A stretch of DNA of 64,000 nucleotides from Paractinoplanes ferrugineus (lineage in GTDB: Bacteria > Actinomycetota > Actinomycetes > Mycobacteriales > Micromonosporaceae), in assembly GCF_016862195.1 (NCBI RefSeq), contig NZ_BOMM01000032.1:1-64000 (forward strand). Reading direction: 5' to 3'. Below, piece after piece: positions 24,362 to 32,754 of the stretch (position 1 is its first letter; every line of letters starts with the position of its first letter). Position numbers and translations under genes: made by a program. Below the pieces are notes generated by a model. It made no database searches. It was not told the DNA's origin and saw only the letters and a program-made list of their open reading frames with translations.

Positions 24362-25348
24362 GTGATCATCGACTGTCACGGCCACTACACCACCGTGCCG
24401 GCCGCACACACCGCCTGGCGCCAGGAGCAGCTCGCCGGCGACTCGACGCCCGCCTACCCGACGATCTCCGACGACGAGATCCGCGAGTCGATCGAGGGCA
24501 GCCAGCTGCGGCTCATGCGCGAGCGCGGCGTCGACCTGACGATCTTCTCGCCGCGCGCCTCGGCGATGGCCCACCACGAGGGCACCGAGCAGATCAGCCG
24601 GCAGTGGGCGGAGGCCTGCAACGACCTGGTCCACCGGGTCACCCAGCTCTTCCCGGGCAGCTTCGCCGGGGTGTGCCAGCTGCCCCAGTCGCCCGGTGCG
24701 CCGATCGCCAACTCGATCGGTGAGCTGCGCCGCTGCGTCGCGGAGCTCGGCTTCGTGGGCTGCAATCTCAACCCCGACCCGAGCGGCGGCCACTGGACGT
24801 CGGCGCCGCTCACCGACCGCAGCTGGTACCCGTTCTACGAGGCGATGGTCGAGCTCGACGTGCCGGCCATGGTGCACGTGTCGGCGGTGACCAACAAGAA
24901 CTTCCACGCCACCGGGTCGGCCTATCTGAACGCCGACACCACCGCGTTCATGCAGTTTCTCCAGGCCGACCTGTTCAAGGACTTCCCCGACCTGCGGCTG
25001 ATCATCCCGCACGGGGGCGGCGCGGTCCCGTACCACTGGGGTCGGTTCCGCGGGCTGGCGGACATGCTGGGTCGGCCGCCGTTGGCCGAGAGCGTCATGC
25101 GCAACGTCTTCTTCGACACCTGCGTCTATCACCAGCCCGGCATCAACCTGCTGTTCGAGGTCATCGACCTGGACAACCTGCTGTTCGGCTCGGAGATGGT
25201 CGGCGCGGTGCGCGGCATCGACCCGACGACCGGCCACTACTTCGACGACACCCGGCGGTACGTCGAGGCGTTGGGCCTGTCGGACGAAGATCGCGCCCGG
25301 GTCTTCGAGCTCAACGCCCGCCGGGTCTACCCGCGGCTCGCCACCTAG
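24362..25348 (+). CDS. ligJ: 4-oxalomesaconate hydratase-type amidohydrolase
   Basis: A 328-residue amidohydrolase-superfamily protein. DCHGHYTT gives the HxH metal ligands, MVHVSAV and LIIPHGGG further histidines. Glu278 in FGSEMVGAVRGIDPTTG sits where LigJ enzymes carry their catalytic glutamate instead of the usual aspartate. LigJ hydrates 4-oxalomesaconate to the substrate of the LigK aldolase encoded just upstream. GAGGAG precedes the GTG. Upstream pathway genes (ring-cleavage dioxygenase, dehydrogenase, lactonase) are not in the window. Confidence 0.83.
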   Translation: MIIDCHGHYTTVPAAHTAWRQEQLAGDSTPAYPTISDDEIRESIEGSQLRLMRERGVDLTIFSPRASAMAHHEGTEQISRQWAEACNDLVHRVTQLFPGSFAGVCQLPQSPGAPIANSIGELRRCVAELGFVGCNLNPDPSGGHWTSAPLTDRSWYPFYEAMVELDVPAMVHVSAVTNKNFHATGSAYLNADTTAFMQFLQADLFKDFPDLRLIIPHGGGAVPYHWGRFRGLADMLGRPPLAESVMRNVFFDTCVYHQPGINLLFEVIDLDNLLFGSEMVGAVRGIDPTTGHYFDDTRRYVEALGLSDEDRARVFELNARRVYPRLAT

Positions 25349-25355
25349 GGGGAGC

Positions 25356-26000
25356 ATGTCTTCCGACCAGACCGCCGCGACCGACAAATTGCGCGCCGCG
25401 ATCCTCGGCGGTCAATATCTGCCCGGCGAGCGGCTGGTGGAGGCTCAGTTGTGCGAGCGGCTCGGGGTGAGCCGTTTCAACGTGCGCGCCGCCATCTCCG
25501 AGCTCGCCGCGGACGGCCTGGTCAAAGTCGAGCGCAACCGGGGCGCGCACGTGCGCAAGGTGTCGATCGACGAGGCGGTCGAGATCACCGAGGTACGGAT
25601 GGTGCTCGAGGGCCTGGTCGCCGCGCGGGCCGCGACGCGGGTGACGGACGAGCAGGCGAGCGAGCTCGACGAGATCGGCCTGCTGATGCGGCGGGCGGTG
25701 AATGCCGGCGAGTTCCGCCGCTACAGCGATCTGAATTCCCGGCTGCACGGTCTCATCCGGGGCATCGCCGGACACGGCACCGCCGACGGCATCATCGAGA
25801 CGCTGCGCGGCCAGCTGGTGCGGCACCAGTTCATGCTGTCGCTGCACCCCGGGCGGCCGGCGATCTCGCTGCCCCAGCACGAACGGATCATCCAGGCGAT
25901 CCGGGAGCGGGATCCGAAAGCGGCGGAGCACGCCATGCGCGACCACATCGCGAGCGTCATCGAGGCACTTCGCGACATGGACGCCGGGGAGACCGGCTGA
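25356..26000 (+). CDS. GntR-family regulator (FCD/FadR-type)
   Basis: A 214-residue protein with an N-terminal winged helix (GERLVEAQLCERLGVSRFNV followed by ELAADGLV) and a C-terminal all-helical FCD ligand-binding domain. The DLNSRLHGLIRGIAGH and QHERIIQAI stretches supply the metal and effector residues. GGGGGAG lies ahead of the ATG and the gene starts seven bases after ligJ. Four ATTGTNNACAAT palindromes flank this locus. It probably represses both the ligK-ligJ-gntR unit and the ABC transporter unit, relieved by a pathway metabolite. Confidence 0.9.
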   Translation: MSSDQTAATDKLRAAILGGQYLPGERLVEAQLCERLGVSRFNVRAAISELAADGLVKVERNRGAHVRKVSIDEAVEITEVRMVLEGLVAARAATRVTDEQASELDEIGLLMRRAVNAGEFRRYSDLNSRLHGLIRGIAGHGTADGIIETLRGQLVRHQFMLSLHPGRPAISLPQHERIIQAIRERDPKAAEHAMRDHIASVIEALRDMDAGETG

Positions 26001-26108
26001 GGGAGGCGCGATGAGGAAGACCGCATCACCCGGGCCGGCCGCGACCGGCTCGCCGAGCTGGCCGGCGAATAGTCCCGTTTGCACCGTAACCAATTCGGCG
26101 CTGTCACG

Positions 26109-26120
26109 ATTATCAACAAT
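26109..26120. promoter_or_regulatory. GntR-type operator, site 3 (transporter promoter)
   Basis: ATTATCAACAAT, one mismatch from ATTGTCAACAAT, 144 bp ahead of the substrate-binding protein gene. Confidence 0.6.
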
Positions 26121-26174
26121 CCACGTCGGCATTTGAGCTGCGGCTTTAAATCGAATTCGGCAAGGTCACCGGAA

Positions 26175-26186
26175 ATCGTTGACAAT
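26175..26186. promoter_or_regulatory. GntR-type operator, site 4 (transporter promoter)
   Basis: ATCGTTGACAAT, one mismatch from ATTGTTGACAAT, 66 bp downstream of site 3 and 78 bp before the substrate-binding protein start. Confidence 0.6.
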
Positions 26187-26263
26187 CCCGCGACCGAGGC
26201 CCTAGCGTTCCTCCGAGTGGCTCCAATTGATCTACGAATAGTACGGCAGGGGTTGCGGAGAAA

Positions 26264-27226
26264 ATGCTGAGAACACGGTTCATCGCATTGCTGGCCGTCA
26301 CTGCCCTGGCCGCCACCACGTCGGCCTGCGGTTCCGACGACTCCTCCGACGCCGCCCCGGCAACGGGTGGGGCGGACAAGGTCAAGGTCGGGGTCATCCC
26401 GATCGTCGACGTGGCGCCGATCTACCTCGGCAAGGCCAAGGGCTTCTTCACGAAGCAAAATGTCGACCTGTCACTCGAGCAGGCCCAGGGCGGTGCCGCA
26501 ATCGTGCCGGCCGTCGTCAGCGGTCAATACCAGTTCGGCTTCAGCAACGTTGTCTCCCTGATGATCGGGCAGTCCAAGAACGTGCCGATCAAGGCGGTCG
26601 CCAACGGCAACAATGCCACCGCCGACGCCGCCAAGGACTTCAGCGGCCTGCTCGTCAAGGACTCGGCCATCACCCGGCCGAAGGACCTCGAGGGCAAGAC
26701 GGTCGCCAGCAACACCCTGAAGAACATCGTGGACACCTCGGTGAAGGACCTGGTCCGCAAGGACGGCGGCGACCCGTCGAAGGTCAAGTTCGTCGAGATC
26801 GCGTTCCCCGACATGGCCGCCGCACTCGACGCCAACCGGGTCCAGGCGATCTTCGTGGTCGAGCCGTTCCTGACCTCGGCCAAGGCGAAGGGCTGGAAGC
26901 AGATCGGCTCGTTCGCCGCGGTCAGCCCGAGCCTGCAGGTCGCGGCCTACTTCACGTCGCAGCAACTCCTCGGCGAGAAGGCGGACCTGGTCAAGCGCTT
27001 CAGCGCGGCCATGAAGGAGTCGCTGGCCTACGCCGACGCCCACCCCGACGAGGTGCGCCAGATCGTCACCACCTACACCACGATCAAGGCCGAGGCCGCC
27101 GCGGCGATGACGTTGCCGAAGTTCGCGCCCGACATGGACAAGACGTCGCTCGACACGATGAGCAACCTGCTCGTTCAGGAAGGTCTGCTCGCGGCCCCGG
27201 CCGACACGGCGAAGCTGTTCCAGTGA
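26264..27226 (+). CDS. ABC transporter substrate-binding lipoprotein (NitT/TauT type)
   Basis: A 320-residue lipoprotein. The signal peptide ends in the lipobox TSAC (Cys22). The mature part is a NMT1/SsuA-type periplasmic-binding fold (VGVIPIVDVAPIYLGKAKGF, VASNTLKNIVDTSVKDLV, FVVEPFLTSAKAKG). It is the first gene of a four-gene ABC operon and sits behind two GntR operators. Binding proteins of this type carry sulfonates, thiamine precursors or aromatic acids. Co-regulation with ligJ/ligK suggests an aromatic or tricarboxylic acid here. The stop overlaps the next start by 4 bp. Confidence 0.9.
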   Translation: MLRTRFIALLAVTALAATTSACGSDDSSDAAPATGGADKVKVGVIPIVDVAPIYLGKAKGFFTKQNVDLSLEQAQGGAAIVPAVVSGQYQFGFSNVVSLMIGQSKNVPIKAVANGNNATADAAKDFSGLLVKDSAITRPKDLEGKTVASNTLKNIVDTSVKDLVRKDGGDPSKVKFVEIAFPDMAAALDANRVQAIFVVEPFLTSAKAKGWKQIGSFAAVSPSLQVAAYFTSQQLLGEKADLVKRFSAAMKESLAYADAHPDEVRQIVTTYTTIKAEAAAAMTLPKFAPDMDKTSLDTMSNLLVQEGLLAAPADTAKLFQ

Positions 27227-28029
27227 CCACCCCGCGAGTCGCCCGGCGCCGGGCCGGAGACAATCCGGCCCTGCTCGGGCTCGTGGGGATCCTCGCCTTC
27301 GCGGCGCTGCTGGAGGTGCTGCCCCGCGCCGGCGTCCTCCCGGCGGAATACCTCCCGCCCACCAGCAGGATCGTGTCCGCCCTGCTCGACGAGTTCGGGC
27401 GGGGCAGCTTCTGGCAGGCGGTCGGCGGCACGATCACGACCTGGCTGCTCGGTCTCGTGATCGCGGTGGTGGCCGGCATCGTGCTCGGCATCGTCATCGG
27501 ATCGGTGCCGGCGCTGCGGCTGGCCACCGCGTCCACCGTCGAGTTCCTCCGGCCGATCCCCTCGGTGGCCCTGCTGCCGCTGGCGGTGGTGCTGTTCAGC
27601 GCCCCGATCCGGTCGATCCTGCTGCTCGTCGTCTACGCGTCGTTCTGGCCGGTGCTGATCCAGGTGCTGCACGGCGTCACCGACATCGACCCGGTCGCCC
27701 GGGAGACCGCGCTGTCCTACCGGCTCGACCGGTGGCGGCGGGCGCGCTACCTGGTCTGGCCCACCACCCTGCCCTATGTGATGACCGGCATCCGCCTCGC
27801 CGCCTCGGTGGCCCTGGTCCTGACCATCACCGGCGAACTGCTCATCGGCGGCACCAAGGGCATCGGCGAGCGGATCGCGGTGGCGCAGAGCAGCATCACG
27901 GTGCCGTCGATGTACGCGCTGATCGTCGTGTCCGGCCTGATCGGAGTGCTCGCCAACGTGGCCACCCGGCGCGCCGAACGCCTGGTGCTGGCCTGGCACC
28001 CCGCGGTGCGACGGGAGTTCCCGCTGTGA
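27223..28029 (+). CDS. ABC transporter permease 1
   Basis: A 268-residue permease of the BPD_transp_1 family with about six membrane segments. The EAA-type cytoplasmic loop is ETALSYRLDRWRRARYLVWP, contacting the ATPase. GTG of this gene overlaps the substrate-binding protein's stop, and its own TGA overlaps the GTG of permease 2, indicating coupled translation. It probably forms a heterodimer with permease 2. Confidence 0.9.
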   Translation: MTTPRVARRRAGDNPALLGLVGILAFAALLEVLPRAGVLPAEYLPPTSRIVSALLDEFGRGSFWQAVGGTITTWLLGLVIAVVAGIVLGIVIGSVPALRLATASTVEFLRPIPSVALLPLAVVLFSAPIRSILLLVVYASFWPVLIQVLHGVTDIDPVARETALSYRLDRWRRARYLVWPTTLPYVMTGIRLAASVALVLTITGELLIGGTKGIGERIAVAQSSITVPSMYALIVVSGLIGVLANVATRRAERLVLAWHPAVRREFPL

Positions 28030-28805
28030 GCCGGGCCCTCGGTCGCGCCGGCCTGCTCCTCGGCCTCCCGGTGATCCTGCTGGTCACCTGGTGGTTCGCC
28101 AGCGCCGGCAGCAAGAGCTTCTACCAGCCGCCCCTCGAGACGATCATCAAGGTGTTCCCGGCAACCTGGACCGCCGCCCGATTCCGGAGCGACGTGCTCC
28201 CGAGCCTGGGCCGGTTGTTCCTCGGTTACGGCCTGGCCGTGCTGCTCGGCATCGTTCTCGGCGTGCTGATCGGCGCCCACCGCCGGCTGCGCGCGCTGGT
28301 CGAGCCGCTCCTCGAGTTCCTGCGGGCCATCCCGCCGCCGGTGCTGGTGCCGATCCTGATCCTCGTCGCCGGTCTCGGTGACCCGACAAAGGTGCTGGTC
28401 ATCGTGAGTGGCGGGATCTGGCCGGTGCTGCTGAACACGGTGGAGGGCGTACGCGGCGTCGACCAGGTCCTCGCCGACACCTGCCGCACCTACCGCATCT
28501 GCGGGTGGCTCCGGATGCGCACGTTCATCCTGCGGGCGGCAAGCCCGCAAATAGTGGTCGGCGCTCGCCAGGCTCTGTCCATCAGCATCATCATGATGGT
28601 CATCGGCGAACTGCTCGGTGCCACCAACGGTCTCGGCTACACCGTCGTGCAGTTCCAGCGCGGCTTCGAGATCCCCGAGATGTGGAGCGGCGTGTTCGTC
28701 CTGGGCCTGCTCGGCGTTCTGCTCTCGCTCGCCTTCACTCTCGTGGAGCGGCGGGTCCTGAGTTGGTACCACGGTGTACGCGCGGCCGAGCGCAGCGGCC
28801 GCTAG
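28026..28805 (+). CDS. ABC transporter permease 2
   Basis: A 259-residue permease of the same family with about six membrane segments. Its EAA loop includes VLADTCRTYRICGWLRMRTF. The GTG at 28026 lies inside the overlap with permease 1 (GTGA); the open frame upstream is antisense-like shadow within permease 1. Two different permeases point to a heterodimeric pore. Confidence 0.9.
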   Translation: MSRALGRAGLLLGLPVILLVTWWFASAGSKSFYQPPLETIIKVFPATWTAARFRSDVLPSLGRLFLGYGLAVLLGIVLGVLIGAHRRLRALVEPLLEFLRAIPPPVLVPILILVAGLGDPTKVLVIVSGGIWPVLLNTVEGVRGVDQVLADTCRTYRICGWLRMRTFILRAASPQIVVGARQALSISIIMMVIGELLGATNGLGYTVVQFQRGFEIPEMWSGVFVLGLLGVLLSLAFTLVERRVLSWYHGVRAAERSGR

Positions 28806-28819
28806 GGGAAGGAAGAGGC

Positions 28820-29599
28820 GTGCTGGAGATCCGATCCCTGCGCAAGGTCTACGGCGGCCACGGCCGTCAGGTGGAGGCCCTCGGCGACGTCACGCTCACC
28901 GTGCCGGAGGGCCAGTTCGTCTGCGTCGTCGGCCCGTCCGGCTGCGGCAAGACCACGCTGCTGCGCTGCCTGGGCGGCCTGCTCGCGCCGACGTCGGGCG
29001 AGGTCGAGGTCGCGGGGCAACCGGTCACCGGGCCACCCGACGGCTTGGCGATCGTCTTTCAGGAGTACGGGCGGAGCCTGTTCCCCTGGCTCCGGGTCGC
29101 CGAGAACATCGAACTCCCGTTGAAGTCGAAGGGAGTCGGCCGGGCCGAGCGCCGGCGGATCGTCGACGAGTCGCTCACCGCGGTCGGCCTCGGTGACGCC
29201 GCCAAGGCGTACCCCTGGCAGCTCTCCGGCGGCATGCAGCAACGGGTCGCGATCGCCCGGGCGATCGCGTTCCAGCCCAAGGTGCTGCTGATGGACGAAC
29301 CGTTCGCGGCCGTCGACGCGCAGACCCGGGCCGATCTGGAAGACCTCGCGCGCACGGTCTGGCAGCGCTTCGGCATGACGGTGCTGTTCGTGACCCATGA
29401 CATCGACGAGGCGGTCTATCTGGGTCAGCGGGTCGTCATGCTGTCCGCGTCACCGACCCGGGTGCTGGAAGACCTGGACATCGACCTGCCGGACAAGCGC
29501 GACCAGTTGGCGACTCGCTCCGGGACGCGCTTCGCGGAGCTGCGCTCGCACGTCTACTCGCGCATCCAGGAAGCGAAAATCGCCCGGCCAGGGAGCTAG
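28820..29599 (+). CDS. ABC transporter ATP-binding protein (NitT/TauT type)
   Basis: A 259-residue ATPase with Walker A GPSGCGKTT, Q-loop FQEYGRSL, signature LSGGMQQR, Walker B VLLMDEP and H-loop THDIDEAV. GGAAGAGG lies just ahead of the GTG. It completes the importer of the locus. The stop TAG overlaps the stop of the convergent CNNM-type gene within CTAG. Confidence 0.92.
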   Translation: MLEIRSLRKVYGGHGRQVEALGDVTLTVPEGQFVCVVGPSGCGKTTLLRCLGGLLAPTSGEVEVAGQPVTGPPDGLAIVFQEYGRSLFPWLRVAENIELPLKSKGVGRAERRRIVDESLTAVGLGDAAKAYPWQLSGGMQQRVAIARAIAFQPKVLLMDEPFAAVDAQTRADLEDLARTVWQRFGMTVLFVTHDIDEAVYLGQRVVMLSASPTRVLEDLDIDLPDKRDQLATRSGTRFAELRSHVYSRIQEAKIARPGS

Positions 29600-30633
29600 G
29601 AGGCCGCTTGGGCCGGCACGCCGTGGGCTGATTCCCCGACCACGGCGTGGATCACGTCGTCCAGTGTGATCAGGCCGAGCGGCTGCCGGCCGTCGCTGAC
29701 CAGCATGATGTGCAGGTTGTCACGGCGCATGGCGAGCAGCAGATCGGCGAGCGTGCGGTCGGGCGGCACGGTGGCCAGCGGCCGGATGATCTCGGCGGGG
29801 ATCGGCAGGCGGCGCTGCCCCGCCGCGTACCCGAGGATGTCCTTGACGTGCACGAAGCCCAGCACCCGCCGGGTCTCCCGCTGCACCACCGGGAAGCGGG
29901 AGCGGCCGGTACGGGTGGCCACCGCCTCGATCGTCGCCGGCGACACGTCGTCGGCCACCGTCGTCACCCCCGACCACGCCCGCAGCGTGTCCGCGGCGGT
30001 GCGGTCGTTGAGCCCGAGAGCGGCGTGGATCCGGGCGTACTGGTCGGAGCCCAGCAGACCCTCACTGCGCGCCTGAGTGACCATCCCGGCCAGCTCCTCG
30101 GCCGTGAAGACCGTCTTCACCGCGTCGGTCGCCTCGATCTTCCACAGCTTCAGCACCATGCGCGACGCCCAGCGCATCGCGTTGAGCACCGGCTTGGTGG
30201 CCGTGCAGAAGGCCAGCATGAACGGGCCCAGGTAGAGCGCCGACTGTTCCGGGCCGGCCAGCGTGATGTTCTTCGGCACCATCTCGCCGACCACCGTGTG
30301 CAGGAACACCACCACGACCAGGGCCAGTACGAACGCGACCGGGTGCACGGCGTTCTCGGGCAGGCCGAGCGACGCGAACGGGCCCTCCAGCACGTGCGCG
30401 AGCGCCGGTTCGGCGAGGGCGCCGAGGCCGAGCGAGCAGATGGTGATGCCGAGCTGCGCGCCGGCGATCATCAGCGGGATCTGGTTCATCGCCGACAGGG
30501 CCCAGCGGGCCCGCCGGGAAGTGGCGGCAAGCGGTTCCAGAGCGGTGCGCCGCGACGCGATCAGGGAGAACTCGCCGCCCACGAAAAGGGCGTTGCCGAA
30601 CAGCAGCAGGACCGTGACGAGGATCTTAATCAT
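29596..30633 (-). CDS. CNNM/CorC-type membrane protein with CBS domains
   Basis: A 345-residue protein: an N-terminal DUF21 membrane domain (four hydrophobic segments, GNALFVGGEFSLIASRR, TVVGEMVPKNITLAGP) followed by a CBS pair (FPVVQRETRRVLGFVHVKDI and LHIMLVSDGRQPLGLITLDD). CNNM/CorC proteins are linked to magnesium or sodium/magnesium exchange. There is no C-terminal transporter-associated CorC_HlyC domain, unlike its operon partner. Its start overlaps the stop of the upstream paralog by 8 bp, and the two probably work as a pair. Confidence 0.88.
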   Translation of the reverse strand: MIKILVTVLLLFGNALFVGGEFSLIASRRTALEPLAATSRRARWALSAMNQIPLMIAGAQLGITICSLGLGALAEPALAHVLEGPFASLGLPENAVHPVAFVLALVVVVFLHTVVGEMVPKNITLAGPEQSALYLGPFMLAFCTATKPVLNAMRWASRMVLKLWKIEATDAVKTVFTAEELAGMVTQARSEGLLGSDQYARIHAALGLNDRTAADTLRAWSGVTTVADDVSPATIEAVATRTGRSRFPVVQRETRRVLGFVHVKDILGYAAGQRRLPIPAEIIRPLATVPPDRTLADLLLAMRRDNLHIMLVSDGRQPLGLITLDDVIHAVVGESAHGVPAQAAS

Positions 30634-31963
30634 CGGCCGGCTCCGGTGGCGGCGCGGCGACGCGGACCTGCTCGACCCGGTGCCGGTCGACCTCCATCAC
30701 GGTGAACTCCCAGCCGTCCTCCTCGAGCGACTCACCGACGACCGGGATGTGCCCGAGGCGGGCGAGCAGGAAACCGGCGAGCGTCTCGTACGGACCCTCG
30801 GGGAGCGCGAACCCTGTCTGCTCCATCAACTCGTCCTCCCGCAGCAACCCGTCCACCACGAACGTCTTGCCCTCGCCCGGCGCGGTCAGTTCCTGGGTGG
30901 CGGCCTCGGTGACGTCGATGTCGTACTCGTCGGTGATCTCCCCGACCAGTTCCTCGATCAGGTCCTCGATCGTGACCACGCCGTCGGTGCCGCCGTACTC
31001 GTCGACCACGATCGCCAGGTCGGCGCCGGCCGCCCGCAGCGCGGCGAGCACCTTGTCGAGGCCGAGGCTCTCCGGCACGTACACCGGCTCCTTGGCGATG
31101 GTCGCGACCTTGGTCGTGGCCCGCCGCTCGAGTGGCACCCCGAGCGCGTCCGGCACCCCGGCCACCCCGGCGACCACGTCGATGGTGTTCTCGTAGACCG
31201 GGAAGCGGGTGTGGCCGGTCTCGCGCGCCACCGCGATCAGGTCGGCGACGCTGGCCGCCGTCTTGAGCCCGACCACGTCGACCCGCGGGGTCATCGCTTT
31301 CGCGGCCCGTTTCTCACCGAACCGGATGGTGCGCCGCATCAGCGTGGCCGTCTCGGTCGGCAGCGCGCCGGCCCGCGCGCTGATCGCGGCGAGCAGGCCC
31401 AGCTCCTCCGGCGAGCGGGCGCTGGCCAATTCCTCCTGCGGCTCGATGCCGATCCGCCGTACCAGCCAGTTGGCCGACCCGTTCAGCCCGGCGATCAGGA
31501 ACTTGAACATCGTCGAGAAAGTGCGCAGCGGCGCGGCGGTGGCCAGCGCGACCCGCATCGGCCGGGCCAGCGCCGCGTTCTTCGGCACCAGCTCGCCGAA
31601 GAGCATCGACAGCAGGGTCGCCACGATCAGCGCCAGCGCGTGCGTGATGCCGTCGGTCGCGTCCCCGGCGATCGGCTCGACCAGCGGGTCGAAAAGCTTG
31701 GAGAGGGCCGGCTCGGCGAGGTAGCCGGTCAGGATAGTGGCCAGAGTGATACCGAGCTGGGTGCCGGAAAGCTGGAAAGACAGACCGTGCAGCACGTGCT
31801 GGACCGTCTGGGCACGCCGCTCACCCTCGCGAGCACGCTTGTCGATCTCGGCCCGGTCCACCGTGACCAACCCGAACTCGGCTGCCACGAAGAACGCGTT
31901 GGCTGCCGTGAGCAGCGCGAACGCCGTCAACGGGAGCACCGCGGTCACGAGCACGCCGTCCAT
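30626..31963 (-). CDS. CNNM/CorC-type membrane protein with CBS and CorC_HlyC domains
   Basis: About 445 residues: DUF21 membrane domain (ANAFFVAAEFGLVTVDRAEI, LFGELVPKNAALARP), a CBS pair (RFPVYENTID and ADLAIVVDEYGGTDGVVTIE) and a C-terminal transporter-associated domain (FVVDGLLREDELMEQTGFAL). GAGGTG lies nine bases before the ATG at 31963, which favours that start; in-frame ATGs at 31984 and 31987 are alternatives. First gene of a two-gene operon of CNNM paralogs, probably a divalent-cation or Mg homeostasis system. Confidence 0.88.
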   Translation of the reverse strand: MDGVLVTAVLPLTAFALLTAANAFFVAAEFGLVTVDRAEIDKRAREGERRAQTVQHVLHGLSFQLSGTQLGITLATILTGYLAEPALSKLFDPLVEPIAGDATDGITHALALIVATLLSMLFGELVPKNAALARPMRVALATAAPLRTFSTMFKFLIAGLNGSANWLVRRIGIEPQEELASARSPEELGLLAAISARAGALPTETATLMRRTIRFGEKRAAKAMTPRVDVVGLKTAASVADLIAVARETGHTRFPVYENTIDVVAGVAGVPDALGVPLERRATTKVATIAKEPVYVPESLGLDKVLAALRAAGADLAIVVDEYGGTDGVVTIEDLIEELVGEITDEYDIDVTEAATQELTAPGEGKTFVVDGLLREDELMEQTGFALPEGPYETLAGFLLARLGHIPVVGESLEEDGWEFTVMEVDRHRVEQVRVAAPPPEPADD

Positions 31964-32088
31964 GATCGGTTTCACCTCGGACATCATTGTGCCGGACCGG
32001 CCATGCACCCGCGTGAACACGGTCCCCGACGGCCCGGCGAATCGCCCGCGGCGGGCGGCGGAGACCCGCGGCCGGTTACGGTCAGGAC

Positions 32089-32754
32089 ATGAGCCTTGCC
32101 GAGGAGTTCTTGCTTTTGGCGTACGACGAGAGCGGCGCCCCACTGACCGACGGCACTCGCCTCGACAACGGGCTCGGCGGCGCTCTCCTGCTCGACCTGG
32201 CCCTCGCCAAGCGGGTCGACATCGAGGACAAGCGGGTCGTGGTGCTCTCCCCGGCACCGACCGGTGATCCGCTGGTCGACCACGCGTTGAGCTTGATCAT
32301 CGGCGAGAAGCCGCGCAAGCCTGGGCACTGGGTCACCAAGCTCGCCAAGCAGGCCCGCCCCCGGCTGTTGGAGAAGCTGGTCACCGACGGCGTACTGACC
32401 GTGGAGAAGGACCGGGTGCTCTGGGTCTTCCCCCGCACCCTGTACCCGCCGGCGACGGGCGAACTGCCCGCCGTCGAGGTCGCCGCCCGGGAGCGCATGC
32501 GCTCCGCCGTCCTCGGCAACGGCCCGGTCGAACCACCCACGGCCGCCCTGTGCGCCCTGGTGGCGGCGACCGAACTCGACCGCAAGGTGCTCGGCGACCT
32601 CGACCGCCGGCAGGTGACGGAACGCCTCACGGAGATCAGTGCCGGCTCGTGGGCCGCCGAGGCGGTCCGCAAGACGATCGAGGAGATCCAGGCCGCCGTC
32701 ATGGTCGCGATCATCGCGTCCACGACGGCGGCCACGGCCGGATCGAGCGCCTAG
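32089..32754 (+). CDS. GOLPH3/VPS74 (GPP34) family protein
   Basis: A 221-residue all-helical protein with LAEEFLLLAYDESG at the start and GGALLLDLALAKRV, both typical of GPP34. Eukaryotic GOLPH3 binds phosphoinositides and Golgi glycosyltransferases. Actinobacterial relatives are common but their role is not settled; membrane association is plausible. It is divergent from the CNNM genes and shares a CTAG stop with the convergent EtfD-like gene. Confidence 0.87.
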   Translation: MSLAEEFLLLAYDESGAPLTDGTRLDNGLGGALLLDLALAKRVDIEDKRVVVLSPAPTGDPLVDHALSLIIGEKPRKPGHWVTKLAKQARPRLLEKLVTDGVLTVEKDRVLWVFPRTLYPPATGELPAVEVAARERMRSAVLGNGPVEPPTAALCALVAATELDRKVLGDLDRRQVTERLTEISAGSWAAEAVRKTIEEIQAAVMVAIIASTTAATAGSSA

